Shown piece after piece: positions 1 through 8,111 of a DNA stretch of 37,448 bases. The translations under genes were made by a program, and so were the position numbers. The DNA is from Nitrosomonas sp. Nm166 (GTDB lineage Bacteria > Pseudomonadota > Gammaproteobacteria > Burkholderiales > Nitrosomonadaceae), in NCBI RefSeq assembly GCF_900112825.1, contig NZ_FONE01000036.1, positions 1 to 37,448 of the forward strand, read 5' to 3'. The notes below the pieces were generated by a model, which was not told the DNA's origin, made no database searches, and saw nothing but the letters and a program-made list of their open reading frames with translations. Numbering within the stretch: the stretch's first letter is position 1; each line of letters begins with the position of its first letter.

Positions 1-246
1 TTGTAACTCACCAACCCTGGAAAATAAGGTCGCTCATGCCTCAATACCTGATTCAGGTAATAGTACTTAAACGTCCGGTAGCCCGACAGATGAAATCCCA
101 CCACGATCGTCATGATTTCACCAAAACACAGCTCCCCTCGCCGCCGACGCAGCTTCAGCGAGGATTCCCAGCAAGTGCTGCTCCCCACATGACTCAAATC
201 CTTTACAAAAGTCGTCAATTGCACAAAAAATCGCTATAGTATCCAT
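1..246 (-). pseudogene. IS982-family transposase, N-terminal part, frameshifted and cut by the window edge
   Basis: Read on the minus strand, an ATG at 246 opens a frame starting MDTIAIFCAIDDFCKGFE, like the start of IS982-family transposases. This frame stops at 118-120. The similarity continues in a second frame, with RRRRGELCFGEIMTIVVGF and then HLSGYRTFKYYYL, which stays open to base 1. The switch lies at about 160-175 and amounts to one extra or two missing bases. IS982 elements normally encode one uninterrupted transposase of roughly 290 residues, so this copy is probably dead, unless the shift is a sequencing error. The rest of the element lies left of the window. I could not define its terminal inverted repeat. 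The family call rests on recognised sequence pattern only. Confidence 0.6.
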
Positions 247-298
247 CGGAATCTGACTCCTCCAGTGATGAAGCTCTTTCTCATAATCGTTTCATCAT

Positions 299-316
299 AA
301 GGAATCCGGATTCCTT
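299..316. repeat. Perfect 18-bp palindrome
   Basis: AAGGAATCCGGATTCCTT reads the same on both strands. It lies between the IS982 remnant and the end of the repressor-like gene. It could be part of the IS end, a protein-binding site, or chance. Confidence 0.5.
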
Positions 317-344
317 TTACAGCTTTTCTTATGTCGAACTCACG

Positions 345-623
345 TTAATATATCACTGTCGTCTGTTTTAGACGTTCTATGTCTAACTCTCCATTGTTTA
401 GAAACACTTCAGGGATACGTAGCCAATCATGAGGAACCCCTGGAGCGTAGTTATCCTCCACATCTTTGGCAACTTCCTCTCCAAAGGATTTTCTTCCCTT
501 CAACATATCGTTAATTTGCCGGTCAGGTTTTTTAAATCTCTTGGCAGTTTCACTAAGACCGATCTTATTAACAATATCCTGAAGATTTGCCCGCCGAATA
601 TCTTGGTCGTCCATGCATTCCAT
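345..623 (-). CDS. Phage-repressor-like helix-turn-helix protein (short)
   Basis: From the ATG at 623 this encodes about 92 residues. The core (IRRANLQDIVNKIGLSETA, then a polar segment with DRQINDMLKGRKSFGEEVAKD and a closing HDWL) has the layout of lambda-type phage repressor N-terminal domains: a helix-turn-helix followed by the GWL/DWL-like end of the domain. There is no LexA/S24 peptidase C-terminal domain, so the protein is either a small Cro-like regulator or a repressor truncated near the IS982 insertion. The frame is open upstream to an ATG at 683, but that start would place a 12-bp inverted repeat (651-691) inside the coding region. I therefore prefer 623, or 614 (MDDQD). Neither has a strong ribosome-binding site. 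Likely a prophage or integrative-element leftover. Confidence 0.5.
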   Translation of the reverse strand: MECMDDQDIRRANLQDIVNKIGLSETAKRFKKPDRQINDMLKGRKSFGEEVAKDVEDNYAPGVPHDWLRIPEVFLNNGELDIERLKQTTVIY

Positions 624-650
624 TACACCAGATGATGCTTTATAGGTAAA

Positions 651-691
651 TACACTATATGGCGTTGAAATCCAATACACCATATAGTGTA
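651..691. promoter_or_regulatory. 12-bp inverted repeat, candidate operator of the repressor-like gene
   Basis: TACACTATATGG at 651-662 and its exact reverse complement CCATATAGTGTA at 680-691 are separated by 17 bases. The repeat sits directly upstream of the preferred start of the minus-strand repressor-like gene, where an autoregulatory operator would be expected. Two identical half-sites about 29 bp apart centre to centre could also be two binding sites. The role is inferred from position. Confidence 0.45.
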
Positions 692-871
692 CAATTCGAG
701 CATGAATTAAAAAAATCTTCTCGCATTATCTATGTCAGAGCGAATTCATATTCGCAGAAAAATGGAATACGATATACAGACATCTTAGAAATATCGCGTA
801 TGGGTATAAACCTGTAAGCGAGAGCCTCTGCATCAATGTTGACCGAGAAACGGATAGTCCACCGCATTAAA

Positions 872-900
872 TTCTTAAAAAAACCTGGTTAAGGTATAAT
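872..900 (+). promoter_or_regulatory. Candidate sigma-70 promoter for the zinc-ribbon gene and aspS
   Basis: A perfect TATAAT lies at 895-900, with TTCTTA at 872-877 as a weak -35 box and a 17-base spacer. The next start codon is at 937. Confidence 0.45.
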
Positions 901-936
901 CTGCGGTTTCTCATTTTTGGATTGTTGGAAATTTTT

Positions 937-1251
937 ATGCCTATTTATGAATATCTTTGCAATTCATGCGGTGCCGAGAAAGAACATTTGCAAAAAATTA
1001 GCGATGCACCTATTGCTGCATGTCCTGTTTGTGGCAGTAGCGACTATATCAAACTCATATCTGCGGCCGGATTTCAACTGAAAGGTAGTGGTTGGTATGT
1101 AACTGACTTTAAGAATAACAAATCAAAACAGGCAGATACTAAGTCGACTACCAAAGAAAATGCAGAAAGTACACCATCAGTAGCATCTAATGCTTCGGAT
1201 GTCCCTGCAAAAAAAGAAAGCAGTTCTGCCTCTGTTCCTGCGGTTGATTAA
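937..1251 (+). CDS. FmdB/CxxC-CxxC-SSSS family zinc-ribbon regulatory protein
   Basis: The start MPIYEYLCNSCG is diagnostic of the FmdB-type putative regulatory family. Cys8 and Cys11 pair with Cys29 and Cys32 (CPVC) to form a zinc ribbon over residues 1-42. The rest, to residue 104, is low in complexity and rich in Ser, Ala and Lys, as is usual in this family. I chose the ATG at 937; a TTG at 922 would add five residues that the family lacks. In betaproteobacteria this gene commonly lies just upstream of aspS, as here (134 bp before it). The biochemical role of the family is not established beyond metal binding. Confidence 0.85.
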   Translation: MPIYEYLCNSCGAEKEHLQKISDAPIAACPVCGSSDYIKLISAAGFQLKGSGWYVTDFKNNKSKQADTKSTTKENAESTPSVASNASDVPAKKESSSASVPAVD

Positions 1252-1385
1252 TGGAGCTGGAGCTATCGTGGACTCTTGTGATTAATTATTGATAGCACGA
1301 CAAATCTTTATCATAAGAATTAGGTAGCTGGCAGTATAACAAAGAAGCGATCATACTTTCACCACTCAGACTATTGAACAGAATT

Positions 1386-3167
1386 ATGCGTACAAATTAC
1401 TGTGGCGCCATTAACACCGAATATCTTGATAAGACTGTTACACTTTTTGGCTGGGTTCACCGGCGCCGGGATCATGGTGGCGTGATATTCATTGATTTAC
1501 GTGATCGTGAAGGCTTGGTGCAGGTTGTGTGTGATCCTGACAATGTGGAGACATTTCAGACTGCGGAAAAAATACGTAATGAATTCGTACTGAAAATTAC
1601 CGGTAAAGTAAGGAAGCGTCCTGAGGGAACGATCAATGCGTCTTTATTCAGTGGTGAGATTGAGATTCTGGTGGAAGAAATTGAAGTGCTGAATACTTCG
1701 CTGACGCCGCCCTTTCTGATGGATGAGGACAATATCAGCGAAGTTGTGCGGCTGGAGCACCGCTATCTTGATTTGCGGCGACCGGTAATGCAATCCAATC
1801 TCCGTCTGCGTCATCAAGTGGCGATGGCGGTGCGTGTGTTTCTTGATCAGCATGGGTTTTTGGACATTGAGACACCGATGCTGACTAAATCCACGCCGGA
1901 AGGCGCGAGAGATTACCTGGTGCCATCACGGGTTAATGCCGGTCATTTTTTTGCCTTGCCACAATCACCGCAGTTGTTCAAGCAACTTCTGATGGTGTCA
2001 GGATTTGATCGTTATTATCAGATAACACGTTGTTTTCGCGATGAAGATTTGCGCGCTGACCGGCAACCAGAATTTACTCAGATCGATATTGAAACCTCTT
2101 TCCTGTCAGCGAATGAAATCATGTCCTTGATGGAAGAGATGATACGTGGTCTCTTTAAGATCGTCAGCAATGTGGATCTACCTCATCCATTTCCACGTTT
2201 AACTCATGCAGAAGCAATGTTTAAATATGGCTCCGATAAGCCGGATTTACGTGTTCCATTGGAATTTACAGAATTGACCGACATCATGAAGGATGTGCCT
2301 TTCAAGGTATTTCGTGAAGCAGCAGAAAAACCAAATGGTCGGGTGGCTGCTTTACGGGTGCCCAGAGGAGGCGAATTATCGCGTAAAGAGATTGATGACT
2401 ATACAAGTTTTGTGTCAATCTACGGTGCCAAAGGTCTGGCTTACATCAAAGTCAATCATCTGGCCGATGGCGTGGATGGTTTGCAATCGCCAATCCTGAA
2501 ATTTCTGCCGGAAGAAACGATTAAAACGATTCTTGCCCGCACCAAAGCACAGAATGGTGATTTGATATTCTTTGGTGCTGACAAAGCCAAAATCGTCAAT
2601 GAATCTCTAGGTGCTTTGCGGGTTAAAATCGGTCATCAGCACGGTCATGCTGACTCTGGCTGGAGGCCGCTGTGGGTAGTTGATTTTCCGATGTTTGAGC
2701 GCGATGAGGAAGAAAATCGCTGGCAAGCGCTGCATCATCCTTTTACTTCACCTGCTGATGGGCATGAGGATTTACTCGAAACAGATCCCGGCAATGCCCT
2801 TTCCAAAGCTTATGACATGGTGCTGAATGGTTCCGAAATCGGTGGGGGTTCGGTGCGGATTCATCGCCAGGATGTTCAGTCGAAGGTATTTCGCGCTTTG
2901 AATATTTCAGAACAGGAGGCACAAGAGAAGTTTGGTTTTCTGTTGGAAGCATTACAATACGGCGCTCCACCGCATGGGGGGATTGCATTCGGATTAGATC
3001 GAATTTTAACCATGATGACAGGTTCAGAATCGATCCGTGACGTGATTGCGTTCCCTAAAACACAACGTGCACAATGCTTGTTAACACATGCGCCTAGCAC
3101 GGTGGATGAAAAACAATTAAAAGAATTAAACATTCGCCTGCGCCAAACTGAAATCAAATCAAGTTGA
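1386..3167 (+). CDS. aspS: Aspartate--tRNA ligase
   Basis: Cytoplasmic class II aminoacyl-tRNA synthetase that charges tRNA-Asp. About 593 residues, the usual length of bacterial AspRS. The N-terminal OB-fold anticodon domain contains [11 protein letters not shown] and FIDLRDREG. Class II motif 2 is seen as [15 protein letters not shown], motif 3 as GIAFGLDRI near the C-terminus, and the bacterial GAD insertion lies between them. I take the ATG at 1386 (MRTNYCG); a TTG at 1374 would add only four residues. Sequence alone does not show whether it also charges tRNA-Asn. nudB follows after 29 bp, so the two are probably cotranscribed. Confidence 0.97.
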   Translation: MRTNYCGAINTEYLDKTVTLFGWVHRRRDHGGVIFIDLRDREGLVQVVCDPDNVETFQTAEKIRNEFVLKITGKVRKRPEGTINASLFSGEIEILVEEIEVLNTSLTPPFLMDEDNISEVVRLEHRYLDLRRPVMQSNLRLRHQVAMAVRVFLDQHGFLDIETPMLTKSTPEGARDYLVPSRVNAGHFFALPQSPQLFKQLLMVSGFDRYYQITRCFRDEDLRADRQPEFTQIDIETSFLSANEIMSLMEEMIRGLFKIVSNVDLPHPFPRLTHAEAMFKYGSDKPDLRVPLEFTELTDIMKDVPFKVFREAAEKPNGRVAALRVPRGGELSRKEIDDYTSFVSIYGAKGLAYIKVNHLADGVDGLQSPILKFLPEETIKTILARTKAQNGDLIFFGADKAKIVNESLGALRVKIGHQHGHADSGWRPLWVVDFPMFERDEEENRWQALHHPFTSPADGHEDLLETDPGNALSKAYDMVLNGSEIGGGSVRIHRQDVQSKVFRALNISEQEAQEKFGFLLEALQYGAPPHGGIAFGLDRILTMMTGSESIRDVIAFPKTQRAQCLLTHAPSTVDEKQLKELNIRLRQTEIKSS

Positions 3168-3196
3168 TGAGTAGCCAATTGTTCTGATGGCGCCTG

Positions 3197-3652
3197 ATGT
3201 ATAAGATACCGGTTTCTATTCTGGTCATTATCTATACTATAGATCTACAGGTATTGCTATTGGAACGTGCTGATCATCCAGGTTACTGGCAATCGGTCAC
3301 GGGAAGCCAGGATCCGGATGAAACACTGTATCAAACCGCGTTGCGCGAAGTTTTCGAAGAAACGGGAATTAACGCCGCTAATTATGCGCTGACAGACTGG
3401 CAGATTGAAAACCAGTATGAAATATACGAAGAGTGGCGCTGGCGTTATGCACCTGGTGTCAGATTCAACACCGAGCATGTATTTGGTTTGTGCTTACCCA
3501 ACATGATGCCGATCAGGATTGCTGACAGGGAACATTTGAACGCCATTTGGTTACCGTGGCAGGAGGCGGCCGAGAAGGTGTTTTCAAGCAGTAATGCAGA
3601 AGCCATTCTCAAACTATCTGCTCATCAACAATCTAACCTGAATAGCTGCTAA
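3197..3652 (+). CDS. nudB: Dihydroneopterin triphosphate diphosphatase (Nudix hydrolase)
   Basis: A 151-residue Nudix protein with a complete Nudix box (GSQDPDETLYQTALREVFEE then TGI), matching GX5EX7REUXEEXGU. NudB removes pyrophosphate from 7,8-dihydroneopterin triphosphate, an early step of folate synthesis. The length and the position directly after aspS match betaproteobacterial nudB genes. The nearby WRWRYAPGVRFNTEHVF stretch is also typical of NudB. A strong hairpin follows the stop codon. Another Nudix substrate is possible but less likely in this context. Confidence 0.88.
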   Translation: MYKIPVSILVIIYTIDLQVLLLERADHPGYWQSVTGSQDPDETLYQTALREVFEETGINAANYALTDWQIENQYEIYEEWRWRYAPGVRFNTEHVFGLCLPNMMPIRIADREHLNAIWLPWQEAAEKVFSSSNAEAILKLSAHQQSNLNSC

Positions 3653-3684
3653 TTTTTCTATCTTTAGTTGGTGATTTCATAATC

Positions 3685-3735
3685 AGGCGCAAAGCTGAAA
3701 TTTGAGATTCTTGAAAGAACAGCTTTGCGCCTTTT
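3685..3735 (+). terminator. 13-bp stem hairpin after nudB
   Basis: AGGCGCAAAGCTG (3685-3697) and CAGCTTTGCGCCT (3720-3732) form a perfect 13-bp stem with a 22-base loop. TTTT ends the plus-strand copy. It sits between the convergent nudB and carbonic-anhydrase-like genes. The stem is long for a terminator and the loop unusually large. Confidence 0.65.
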
Positions 3736-3747
3736 GCTCGTGGTGAA

Positions 3748-4719
3748 TTAAGCGATAGGAATGATACGCAAGGAACCATGACCCAGAACGGATGCAGTTG
3801 CTACATTTTGTAGCGTAATCGCTTTGGTGATACGTTGCGTATCCTTATCATTACCGGCTGGATTGACTTCTTTCGCCGCTGTTCCGAATGTCCACGCGTC
3901 GACCACGAACATATCATATTGCGGGCCATATTTCGCACGGATTGCGGAACGATCAACCGTCGTGCCGGGTTTAGTGTTCAAGGCGATGCCTAACTCATTG
4001 TGGACACCGACCAATTCCTCAAAAATTGAACCGTTTTGCTGCGCTGTGTGCAGAACAGAGGCTCTATCTTCGGCAAAAAAGCCAGGCTGGTTCAAGCGAT
4101 TTCTGGCTTTCTGAACGATGAATTCCTTTTCCGCCTCGGTTAGATTAATGCCATATTGGCTAGTCAGTGACGCAATATCATTGATGCGTTCGGTGATATG
4201 CTGATAGATGGTTTTTGCTTTTGCGCATGCACCACAACCACAACTGCTGTGATCATCTCCGTGCACACCCGTAGCATGTCCTTTTGATGTAAGGAGATTA
4301 ATGGTTTGGGTGGTCAATTGTATTTCATCATTTTCATTATTGGCTGCACTGCCTAGATCGCTGCCGTATACAATGCTGAGGGTGCCCCCAGCTGCTGAAG
4401 GTGCCTCTTTGCGTTTACCATCTTTGTCTGTCCGGCCATCGACACAGATTTCCGGAACCATACCTTGTACCGGTATATTAAATTTACCAGATGCAATCGA
4501 TTGGTACATGTCGCTTAATGTTTGCTGATCGATATCATTGCGATTTGCTGGCCCGATGGTACCTAAACCTAAATTAAATTTGCTTAATGTGTGATATTGA
4601 GTGCTGCTATCAGCATGCGAAGCTGATTCTGACTGCTGACCGCCTGCAGCAGGCGTTGTAAATTTTGCTTCTTGACTGCCTGTAAAATGTTTTAACAGAT
4701 TTTTTAAACTTTCAAACAT
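3748..4719 (-). CDS. Cadmium/zeta-class (CDCA-like) carbonic anhydrase homologue
   Basis: 323 residues with no signal peptide. Residues 91-96 read ICVDGR, the Cys-x-Asp-x-Arg arrangement found at the metal site of diatom CDCA and, in related form, of beta carbonic anhydrases. A second metal-site segment follows at about 151-165, GVHGDDHSSCGCGACAK, offering His153 or His157 and Cys160, 162 and 165 as ligands. AGGTLSIVYG (residues 110-119) lies between. The first 45 residues are polar and probably disordered. By homology the enzyme would interconvert CO2 and bicarbonate with Zn or Cd at the active site. In an autotrophic nitrifier this would feed carbon fixation. Activity is inferred, and a related enzyme of unknown substrate remains possible. 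The gene has about 170 bp of its own upstream region. Confidence 0.6.
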   Translation of the reverse strand: MFESLKNLLKHFTGSQEAKFTTPAAGGQQSESASHADSSTQYHTLSKFNLGLGTIGPANRNDIDQQTLSDMYQSIASGKFNIPVQGMVPEICVDGRTDKDGKRKEAPSAAGGTLSIVYGSDLGSAANNENDEIQLTTQTINLLTSKGHATGVHGDDHSSCGCGACAKAKTIYQHITERINDIASLTSQYGINLTEAEKEFIVQKARNRLNQPGFFAEDRASVLHTAQQNGSIFEELVGVHNELGIALNTKPGTTVDRSAIRAKYGPQYDMFVVDAWTFGTAAKEVNPAGNDKDTQRITKAITLQNVATASVLGHGSLRIIPIA

Positions 4720-4891
4720 TTTATATATCCTTTGTAATAATGGGTTATTTGATCATAAGTTTTATTTCATGCTTGCCATATTCAAAGTAATTCAAAGAAA
4801 GGGCAAATCTCGTCAAAACTTTTTAATCTATGATATTGACTTCTCAATTAGATTAATCAGCTAAGCGCTAGAATTCTAACACTACTTTTCT

Positions 4892-4999
4892 TCACAATTG
4901 TGAGTTATTCTGTGTTTTACTTTCAAGTAAGATCGCAGATCCAGTAAGAATGAGGAGATAGGCAATCAGAATGTTGATCCAGTGCAACAACGTTTTCAT
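4892..4999 (-). CDS. Small hypothetical single-pass membrane peptide (35 aa)
   Basis: The ATG at 4999 opens 35 codons giving MKTLLHWINILIAYLLILTG followed by a short polar tail ending in NNSQL. Residues 8-25 are a continuous hydrophobic segment flanked by Lys2 and a polar C-terminus, as in a membrane microprotein. It starts 20 bp after the stop of the upstream RNA methyltransferase on the same strand, so it could be cotranscribed. The ribosome-binding site is weak (GAAAG about 9 bases before the ATG). I do not recognise the family; a chance ORF cannot be excluded. Confidence 0.35.
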   Translation of the reverse strand: MKTLLHWINILIAYLLILTGSAILLESKTQNNSQL

Positions 5000-5019
5000 T
5001 AAGCTTATACTTTCATTTG

Positions 5020-6171
5020 CTATTTTTTAATAAACTCCGCCAGCACTTCAATATGTGAAGTATGTGGAAACAGATCAATCAGTTGAGTATCAGTAATTGA
5101 CCAGCCATTTTGGCTAAAAAACCAAGCATCGCGGGCGAAGGTTTCCGGATTGCAGGAGATGTAGTAAATCGTTTTTAAAGCGGCAAAGCTTGCAAAAAAA
5201 CCTTGGTGCATTTTTAACCCAGCGCGGGGCGGATCGAGTACCAGAGTTTTTGCATCGCTGACATCTTTTTGCAGGTTTTTCCAGACAAAGGAACTGAAAA
5301 GATCAGCCATTCGGGGGGTTACTTTGGCGAGATTCTTAGCCTTGAGTAATTGAACCGCATGCTGTTCGGATTCATACGCAATAATTGCTGTGCAGTGGGA
5401 TTCGGCGATAATTTGGGTGAAGTTTCCCGAACCGCAGAATAATTCCACTACTTTTCCCGGATGCGGATTGCGTGCAAGTTTTTCTCTCAGCCACGCTTGC
5501 ATCCGCGCATTTTGTTGGGTATTGCCTTGTTTGAAGGGGCGTTTACGGTTGAGGTGGATTTCATCGGTCTGCATGTCATCGTCCAATTCAATAAATTGCC
5601 AGCTGTGTTCGGAATCCGCTCGCCATGCCTTGTTGGGTAATTGCTGCAGAGCAGTTTTTAGCAGATTCCGGCATTTGTCATTCAATATAATGCAATCATT
5701 GATTGGTGCGATCTGATACGAGTTTTCAGATACAAAACCCAGCTTCACGCCGTCTGTTTTTACTTGACACCGATTGCGATAGCCGTATACATGGGGAGCA
5801 GGATGGATGGGGTCAATGTTTAATTGCGTGGTATCAAATCCGGCTCTCTTCGTGGCGTAAACAAAGCGGTTCCTTTTTTGCTCAAGCTGGCTTGTATAAT
5901 CGGCGATCATCCAGGGACAACCGGTACAGGCATTTTCTTCCAGAGTCAGATAAGGACATGCGGGGGCTTGCCTTTGCGCGGATGGGTGGGTGAGGTGAAT
6001 CAATCTTGCATAGGCGAATTTTTTGTTATTGAGCGGTTTGTTAATGACTTCAAATTCACCGATATCCCCGGGCCATGTACCATAGACGAAATAGGAGATG
6101 TTATTCTGAGCGTTTTTGACCACGCCCAGGCCTTTTTGTGATAAATGGGTAATCGTGCCGCTGAATTTCAT
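5020..6171 (-). CDS. TrmA/RlmD-family RNA uracil-C5 methyltransferase
   Basis: A 383-residue SAM-dependent methyltransferase. An N-terminal TRAM-like RNA-binding domain (about 1-60, with THLSQKGLGVV) is followed by a cysteine cluster, Cys72-x9-Cys82-x2-Cys85, that probably holds an iron-sulfur cluster as in RlmD. The catalytic domain shows LFCGSGNFT (SAM motif I), LDPPRAGL and ISCNPETFARD, whose Cys is the nucleophile that attacks uracil C6. Family members make m5U in 23S rRNA (RlmC/RlmD) or in tRNA (TrmA). The Fe-S cysteines favour an RlmC/RlmD-like enzyme, but the 9-residue first spacing differs from the 5-residue spacing of E. coli RlmD, so I leave the target open. It diverges from msrB, leaving only 38 bp between the start codons. 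Confidence 0.8.
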   Translation of the reverse strand: MKFSGTITHLSQKGLGVVKNAQNNISYFVYGTWPGDIGEFEVINKPLNNKKFAYARLIHLTHPSAQRQAPACPYLTLEENACTGCPWMIADYTSQLEQKRNRFVYATKRAGFDTTQLNIDPIHPAPHVYGYRNRCQVKTDGVKLGFVSENSYQIAPINDCIILNDKCRNLLKTALQQLPNKAWRADSEHSWQFIELDDDMQTDEIHLNRKRPFKQGNTQQNARMQAWLREKLARNPHPGKVVELFCGSGNFTQIIAESHCTAIIAYESEQHAVQLLKAKNLAKVTPRMADLFSSFVWKNLQKDVSDAKTLVLDPPRAGLKMHQGFFASFAALKTIYYISCNPETFARDAWFFSQNGWSITDTQLIDLFPHTSHIEVLAEFIKK

Positions 6172-6209
6172 GTAAATAATTAATCTTATTTTGTTGAGGA
6201 ATACCTGCT

Positions 6210-6677
6210 ATGGCGAATCCCTATGAGAATTTTAAAAAAGACCCTGAATCACTAAAAACTGATTTGACCACTCTACAGTACGAGGTGACTCAGAAAGCCG
6301 GTACCGAGCCACCGTTCCAGAACGAATATTGGAATAATAAGGCATCCGGAATTTATGTGGATATTGTATCGGGTGAGCCGTTGTTCGCGTCAGTGCATAA
6401 ATTTGATTCGGGTACCGGCTGGCCGAGTTTTTATCGACCGATTGACGAACAATATGTTCAACTTAGAAACGATTATGAGCTATGGGTTCCGCGCACGGAA
6501 GTGCGCAGCCGTTATGCGGATAGTCATTTAGGTCATGTTTTCAACGATGGCCCGCTACCTACCGGTATGCGCTATTGTATAAATTCCGCTGCGTTGAAGT
6601 TTATCAAAAAAGAAGATTTGCATGCGATGGGATATGGAGAGTTGGCGTCATTGTTTGAGAATGAAACAGAAAAGTAG
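6210..6677 (+). CDS. msrB: Peptide-methionine (R)-S-oxide reductase
   Basis: A cytoplasmic repair enzyme of 155 residues that reduces methionine-R-sulfoxide in proteins. It carries the MsrB signatures [40 protein letters not shown] and [11 protein letters not shown], the last holding the catalytic Cys. The two CxxC pairs that bind structural zinc in many MsrB enzymes are absent: the first would fall at [11 protein letters not shown]. Thr also replaces a possible resolving Cys in SGTGWPSF. It therefore belongs to the zinc-free type. A GAGGA ribosome site lies about 10 bases before the ATG. The antiporter gene starts 8 bp after its stop. Confidence 0.93.
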   Translation: MANPYENFKKDPESLKTDLTTLQYEVTQKAGTEPPFQNEYWNNKASGIYVDIVSGEPLFASVHKFDSGTGWPSFYRPIDEQYVQLRNDYELWVPRTEVRSRYADSHLGHVFNDGPLPTGMRYCINSAALKFIKKEDLHAMGYGELASLFENETEK

Positions 6678-6685
6678 CGTGATCA

Positions 6686-8110
6686 GTGGCTGAGAGCGAT
6701 TCACCGCTAGAAGACCTGCCCACTGCCAGGCACATGCCCTCATTGGTGCATGCAATCATTTGCTGCGGCGGTGTGTTTTCGCTGATTTCGCTCGGTCTGT
6801 TTGCCTATCAAACCAGTATCCATGCGATCATTTTCCTGGCGTTGATATGGGTAAGTGTGCAAGCGCGTTGGCTGGGTTATGCTTTTGTCGATATCCGGCA
6901 TATGATGGATGATGGCATCACCAAAGCCCTACCGGCCATTTATATTTTTCTGCTGATCGGCATGGTCATCGCCAGCTTTATGCAAAGCGGTACTATTGCA
7001 AGTCTGCTGTATTACGGTATCGATTTACTCAATCCGACTATCTTTCTGGCGACCGGGTTAATTTTGTGCAGCTTCATGTCGGTCGCTACCGGTACCTCCT
7101 GGGGGACGGTTGGGACGATCGGGGTAGTATTGATCGGTATTGGTGATGCGATAGGTATCCCTTTACCGCTCGTAGTCGGCATGATCGTGTCCGGTGCGAC
7201 CTTTGGCGATAAATTATCGCCGATTTCCGACACCACCAATCTGGCAGCCATGAGTGCCGGCACGAGTCTTTACCGGCATATCGGTTCCATGCTCTACACC
7301 ACTATTCCCACATTTATCCTTGTTTTGATCATTTTTATTGTTTGGGGATTGCAATATGGCAATAATGCATTACCGAAAAATCACGTTGATGAAATCCATG
7401 CAGCATTAGCAGATGCGTATCAGTTAAATCCATGGGTGACATTATCACCTTTGTTGCTAATGTTTGGTCTGAGTATCAAGCGCTATACCGCAGAAGTTAG
7501 TATGTCATGCAGTATTATGCTGGCGATGCTGATTGCCATTGCTTATCAGGGTAGAGACGGCGTTGATGTAATCAATGCACTCTGGCTGAATTCAGCAGGT
7601 ACGACGGGTATAGAGAATATCGATGATTTACTTGGGCGGGGCGGTGTTTACAGCATGGCCTGGACCTTATTGCTGTCCATCATGGCATTGGCACTCGGTG
7701 GAATTTTGCATCATGCTGGTTTTCTGCGCGTATTACTGGTGCATATCATTGCACATATCCAGCGAGTCAGTGTATTAATTGCCACTACCATTGCATCCGG
7801 GTTGATCGGTAATATGGCCATGGGAGAAGCGTATATTTCGATCATTCTTAATTGCCAGTTGTTCAAAAGCGCGTATCAGCAGCGAAGATTAGATAAAGCA
7901 GTGCTTTCACGCTCGGTGGAAGAAGGTTCTACGTTGACTAGCGGACTTGTTCCCTGGACAACTACTGGTACTTTTTATGCCGCAACCTTGGGAATTCCTA
8001 CCTTGGATTATGCGCCGTACGCGTTGTTAAATTTATTGAATCCTGTGATTTCATTGGGTATGGCAGTATTCGGGATTGGATTGTTTCAAGGTAAAAATCA
8101 CACGGATTAA
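6686..8110 (+). CDS. nhaC: NhaC-type Na+/H+ antiporter family protein
   Basis: A polytopic membrane protein of 474 residues with about 11-12 hydrophobic segments. It carries the NhaC-family signature FGDKLSPISDTTNLAAM at about residues 173-189 and a second conserved half with MAMGEAYISIIL and LTSGLVPWTTTGTFYAATLG. Family members exchange sodium for protons, or malate/lactate systems in some relatives. Alkali tolerance and pH homeostasis would suit a cell that acidifies its surroundings by oxidising ammonia, but the substrate is not shown here. The start is GTG at 6686 (AESDSPLEDLP), 8 bp after the msrB stop, so the two are likely cotranscribed. Confidence 0.85.
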   Translation: MAESDSPLEDLPTARHMPSLVHAIICCGGVFSLISLGLFAYQTSIHAIIFLALIWVSVQARWLGYAFVDIRHMMDDGITKALPAIYIFLLIGMVIASFMQSGTIASLLYYGIDLLNPTIFLATGLILCSFMSVATGTSWGTVGTIGVVLIGIGDAIGIPLPLVVGMIVSGATFGDKLSPISDTTNLAAMSAGTSLYRHIGSMLYTTIPTFILVLIIFIVWGLQYGNNALPKNHVDEIHAALADAYQLNPWVTLSPLLLMFGLSIKRYTAEVSMSCSIMLAMLIAIAYQGRDGVDVINALWLNSAGTTGIENIDDLLGRGGVYSMAWTLLLSIMALALGGILHHAGFLRVLLVHIIAHIQRVSVLIATTIASGLIGNMAMGEAYISIILNCQLFKSAYQQRRLDKAVLSRSVEEGSTLTSGLVPWTTTGTFYAATLGIPTLDYAPYALLNLLNPVISLGMAVFGIGLFQGKNHTD

Positions 8111-8111
8111 C

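Noticed and set aside
36..239. Plus-strand ORF of 67 codons
   Set aside because: It runs antisense to the IS982-like transposase reading and has no ribosome site or protein-like composition.
429..635. Plus-strand ORF of 68 codons
   Set aside because: Complement of the repressor-like gene; the minus-strand reading has recognisable helix-turn-helix features.
3824..4528. Plus-strand ORFs opposite the carbonic-anhydrase-like gene
   Set aside because: Shadows of the 323-codon minus-strand gene, which has conserved metal-site motifs.
5390..6141. Three plus-strand ORFs of about 100 codons
   Set aside because: All lie opposite the TrmA/RlmD-type gene and show no motif or start signal.
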